Assembly: GCA_002499865.1 (NCBI GenBank)
Contig: DANL01000034.1
Coordinates: forward strand, 7,800 to 16,109
Length of the DNA: 8,310 nucleotides
Source: Euryarchaeota archaeon UBA121
GTDB lineage: Archaea > Thermoplasmatota > Poseidoniia > Poseidoniales > Thalassarchaeaceae
Direction of reading: 5' to 3'
The notes under the pieces are model-generated. The model was not told the origin of the DNA. It worked only from the letters and a program-made list of their open reading frames with translations, and ran no database searches. The first letter of the stretch is position 1; the number at the start of each line of letters is the position of its first letter. This document shows, piece by piece, positions 6,419 through 8,310 of this stretch. The translations under genes were made by a program, and so were the position numbers.

Positions 6419-6738
6419 TATCTCCCACCGGGTGGGTCGTTATCTCGGTTCGCCTCTGATCTGTCCTCATCATATCCCTCCCATAGCTCTGGATTATTGT
6501 AACAATCAGGGTCATCTTCGTCGGCCTGCCCGCCATTATCATTGTCTATTCCGTCACCGCAGTTTCCTGATGAGTCGTTAGCCGAACCAAGGATATTTTC
6601 TCCAGCTTCTGTGGTTAGTAGAGCCATCAGTACGCCTGATAGGACGATTACCAAAGCTATCAGGATCACCTTCGAGGCTGTATCTTTCGACTCTACAACC
6701 ACCTTGATCTCAGGCCTAGGTTCACTCTTCTCGGACAT
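6418..6738 (-). CDS. Small membrane-anchored protein with CGDGIDND-type acidic motif
   Basis: A 106-residue protein of unknown function. A charged N-terminus (about 1-22) is followed by one hydrophobic helix (about 23-43), then an acidic, hydrophilic C-terminal part that should be outside the cell. This part contains NCGDGIDNDNGGQADEDDPDC (residues 59-79), with Cys60 and Cys79 bracketing Asp/Asn/Gly residues. This motif is known from many exported bacterial and archaeal proteins, is thought to form a calcium-binding loop, and its two Cys could pair. The tail (YNNPELWEGYDEDR) is also acidic. It lies 38 bp after folC and 10 bp before the dCMP deaminase gene on the same strand, so it is probably co-transcribed, though no functional tie to nucleotide metabolism is apparent. 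The real-gene call rests on the orderly helix-plus-motif layout and the close fit to both neighbours. No clear ribosome site precedes the ATG. Confidence 0.7.
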   Translation of the reverse strand: MSEKSEPRPEIKVVVESKDTASKVILIALVIVLSGVLMALLTTEAGENILGSANDSSGNCGDGIDNDNGGQADEDDPDCYNNPELWEGYDEDRSEANRDNDPPGGR

Positions 6739-6776
6739 TTGATGTATACCGAGGAGAGGTCATTGTACTTGGCTTC

Positions 6777-7994
6777 TTAGTGGATAGTCATTGTATCAAT
6801 AGCGTCAAGTCCTCTACTGGAAATAATCTCTGACATGATTTCTCCGATAAGGTATATGCTCCCGATGACCAGTAGATTTCCATGTCCATGACGTGCAGTC
6901 ATGACGCCCTCACGAAATGCCTCATGTGAGTCAACTATGCATCTGGAGGACATGAGGTCTGGATAATGTGAGTGTAGCATTTCTCTGAGTAAATCCGCCC
7001 TAACTGATGGTTTCCTTCCATTGTTGACCTCTGTGAAGATGAGCTTTGGTTTAGTATTCTTAACTCTGATAGCGTCAGCTAAAGATTTGATCGAGTCCTG
7101 AATCTCTTTCTTCTCTATCATCGCAAACAGTATTACTTCGACTTCTTCTGTTTCTTCAATGTCGTTTTCAATACTCTCAGGGTTATGTGCAGCACTGAAT
7201 TTTAGATCAATACCCTCAATCCACGAAGCACCAAAATTAGGGGATCTGCCCGGCCAAACACATTCATGTTCTGTGACGGGCCAACCAAGGTTATCTGCAA
7301 CTATTGATGTAATTGCCGAATATGCGTCCCACTTGGTCTGTTCTTTTTCTAATGTGACCCATACCAAATCTTCTCCAGCCTTCTCACTAATTATTCTTTG
7401 AACGCCCATATCTTGAGGCTTGATTGCGATTAGTGGACTTCCATGTCGGTGGATTGCAACTTTCTCAGACGCTATTTCACCAATAGTCTGACCTAGATAT
7501 TCTGAGTGGTCCATAGAGATTGTAGTCAAAATAGCCAAATCAGCTTCTACTAGGATTGTTGCATCCAATCTCCCGCCCATTCCTGTTTCTATTATGGCCC
7601 TCTGAACTCCACATTCTCTGAACGCCACCATAGCAGCCAGAAATGTCGTTTCAAAAAATGTGGGAGAGCATGGTGGATGCTCTTCGGAAGCAATACGCAC
7701 CTTCTCTATCGCGTCATCGAATTGTTCTGTTTCTATCGGTCTGCCATCAATTCTAATCCTCTCTTCCAGGAAGATAAGATGAGGTGAAGTAAACAATCCT
7801 GTCTTAACTCCGTTTGCCGATGACATAGAAGATAATTGTGCACAGAGTGAGCCCTTTCCATTGGTACCAGCGACGTGTATCGAAGGAAATGAGTACTGTG
7901 GATTATCTAGTCTAGACAGAATTTCCTTACAGTTATCCAGTCCTAATTTGATACCTAAATTGACTCTCTGATCAAGCCATTCACGACTTCGCAT
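6777..7994 (-). CDS. folC: Folylpolyglutamate synthase / dihydrofolate synthase
   Basis: A 405-residue Mur-ligase-type enzyme that joins glutamate to dihydropteroate or folate using ATP, acting in the cytoplasm in folate synthesis and retention. Motifs in order are HVAGTNGKGS (40-49, P-loop Lys47), the TSPHL loop (69-73) with ERIRI, FFETTFLAA, ETGMGGRLDAT (136-146), TTISMDHSEYLG (157-168) with the metal-binding His, a WPGR turn (247-250), and AAHNP (268-272) in the C-terminal domain. Length is slightly below the usual 420-440, mainly in the C-terminal domain. Two motif positions differ from the common pattern: Ile147 replaces the Asn usual after DAT, and Ser267 replaces the Asp of the usual DGAHNP. 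The ATG at 7994 was chosen over in-frame TTG (8012) and GTG (8009); a weak AGGAAAG lies four bases before it. It is the first gene of the minus-strand set leading to dCMP deaminase. Whether it acts as DHFS, FPGS or both cannot be told. Confidence 0.92.
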   Translation of the reverse strand: MRSREWLDQRVNLGIKLGLDNCKEILSRLDNPQYSFPSIHVAGTNGKGSLCAQLSSMSSANGVKTGLFTSPHLIFLEERIRIDGRPIETEQFDDAIEKVRIASEEHPPCSPTFFETTFLAAMVAFRECGVQRAIIETGMGGRLDATILVEADLAILTTISMDHSEYLGQTIGEIASEKVAIHRHGSPLIAIKPQDMGVQRIISEKAGEDLVWVTLEKEQTKWDAYSAITSIVADNLGWPVTEHECVWPGRSPNFGASWIEGIDLKFSAAHNPESIENDIEETEEVEVILFAMIEKKEIQDSIKSLADAIRVKNTKPKLIFTEVNNGRKPSVRADLLREMLHSHYPDLMSSRCIVDSHEAFREGVMTARHGHGNLLVIGSIYLIGEIMSEIISSRGLDAIDTMTIH

Positions 7995-8068
7995 GGGACT
8001 TTCCTGCACCAAAAGACTGTGGGCGCGTGCGGGTCAAGGTGATATGGCCCTTGAAGTTCGTGTATGAC

Positions 8069-8310
8069 ATGTCAGAGGGGGGCGCCACCGGCGTACTAGA
8101 TGCAATGAGGGGCCAGTGGGCCTCTATGACGGGTATGGCATTCATGTTTGTATCAACAATCCTGATAGGACTTAGTGTACAGCCGATATACAACATTCCT
8201 GAAGCCAGAGCCTTTGGAGAAGAGGGGGCTTCCAAGGGAGCCTTCGTGGCCCTAGAGCTGGCAATGATAGGCGTTTTCACCATAGTCATAATATGGCTAG
8301 CGAGAAGGGG
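8069..8310 (+). CDS. Probable presenilin-type intramembrane aspartyl protease, N-terminal part
   Basis: A frame open to the right edge encodes at least 80 residues of a membrane protein. After a short polar N-terminus (MSEGGATGVLDAMRGQ) come a hydrophobic segment starting at WASMTGMAFMFV, a loop with VQPIYNIPEARAFGEEGA, and a second hydrophobic segment ending in IVIIWLARRG. The order of Met-rich helix 1, a loop with a small acidic patch, and helix 2 ending in a basic cluster resembles the start of archaeal presenilin/signal peptide peptidase homologues (family A22). That is recognition from memory, and the catalytic YD and GLGD motifs would be beyond the window, so the call is tentative. The start is uncertain: ATG 8069 is the first ATG in frame, but GTG at 8060, 8039 or 8027 would extend it. 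The gene diverges from folC, with 74 bp between starts. Confidence 0.45.
   Translation, partial: MSEGGATGVLDAMRGQWASMTGMAFMFVSTILIGLSVQPIYNIPEARAFGEEGASKGAFVALELAMIGVFTIVIIWLARR

Noticed and set aside
6408..6542. Upstream extension of dCMP deaminase to 6542
   Set aside because: The extra 45 residues overlap the small membrane-protein gene in another frame, look unlike the family N-terminus, and a ribosome site precedes the ATG at 6407.
7995..8012. FolC start at TTG 8012 or GTG 8009
   Set aside because: Both are non-ATG and add residues not needed; ATG 7994 gives a normal FolC N-terminus with a weak ribosome site ahead.
7981..8289. Minus-strand open frame of 102 codons at the right end
   Set aside because: It is antisense to the membrane-protein frame with two good helices and overlaps the folC start; its product is Pro/Ser-rich with no recognisable domain.
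1..8310. CRISPR array, tRNA/rRNA genes, insertion sequence or phage integration site
   Set aside because: No spaced direct repeats, no tRNA-like cloverleaf, no transposase or integrase and no terminal inverted repeats were seen on either strand.

Overview
The window looks like a piece of chromosome from a marine euryarchaeon of the Poseidoniales (Marine Group II) or a close relative in the Thermoplasmatota. This is an inference. It rests on an archaeal-type Lhr helicase with its C-terminal four-cysteine module, an archaeal/eukaryotic-style signal peptidase with the Ser-Gly-Ser-Met active site, a probable presenilin-type membrane protease, Arg codons dominated by AGA/AGG, and acidic Asp/Gly calcium-loop repeats in exported proteins. 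Gene packing is tight, and no tRNA, rRNA, CRISPR array, insertion sequence or phage gene was seen.

Layout. (1) Positions 1-1013, minus strand: a four-helix membrane protein of unknown function is followed, one base after its stop codon, by a signal peptidase I gene that runs off the left edge. (2) Positions 1014-1118: a short divergent intergenic region. (3) Positions 1119-2402, plus strand: a predicted lipoprotein with tandem 40-residue calcium-loop repeats and a C-terminal domain resembling the PI-PLC X / PLC-like phosphodiesterase barrel. (4) Positions 2444-5398 and 5432-5983, plus strand: Lhr helicase followed by a small P-loop kinase-like protein. A 17-bp near-perfect palindrome sits over the stop codon of the lipoprotein gene, beside the putative lhr promoter. 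(5) Positions 7994 down to 5970, minus strand: a three-gene unit, folC, a small membrane-anchored acidic protein, then dCMP deaminase. The deaminase overlaps the kinase gene tail to tail by 14 bp. (6) Positions 8069-8310, plus strand: the start of a membrane protein resembling presenilin-type intramembrane proteases, cut by the right edge.

How the genes fit together. FolC makes folate or polyglutamylated folate and dCMP deaminase makes dUMP. Both feed thymidylate synthesis, which gives the minus-strand unit a metabolic logic. The kinase-like gene carries sequence features that recall, from memory, the kinase-like N-terminal domain fused to dCMP deaminases in fungi and in bacterial anti-phage DcdV/AvcD proteins; here the two parts are separate convergent genes. 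The left side is about export: signal peptidase, a membrane protein and a secreted lipoprotein. I see no clear case for a wholly new system. The best candidates for a second look are the repeat-PLC lipoprotein, the split kinase/deaminase pair and the palindrome next to the lhr promoter.
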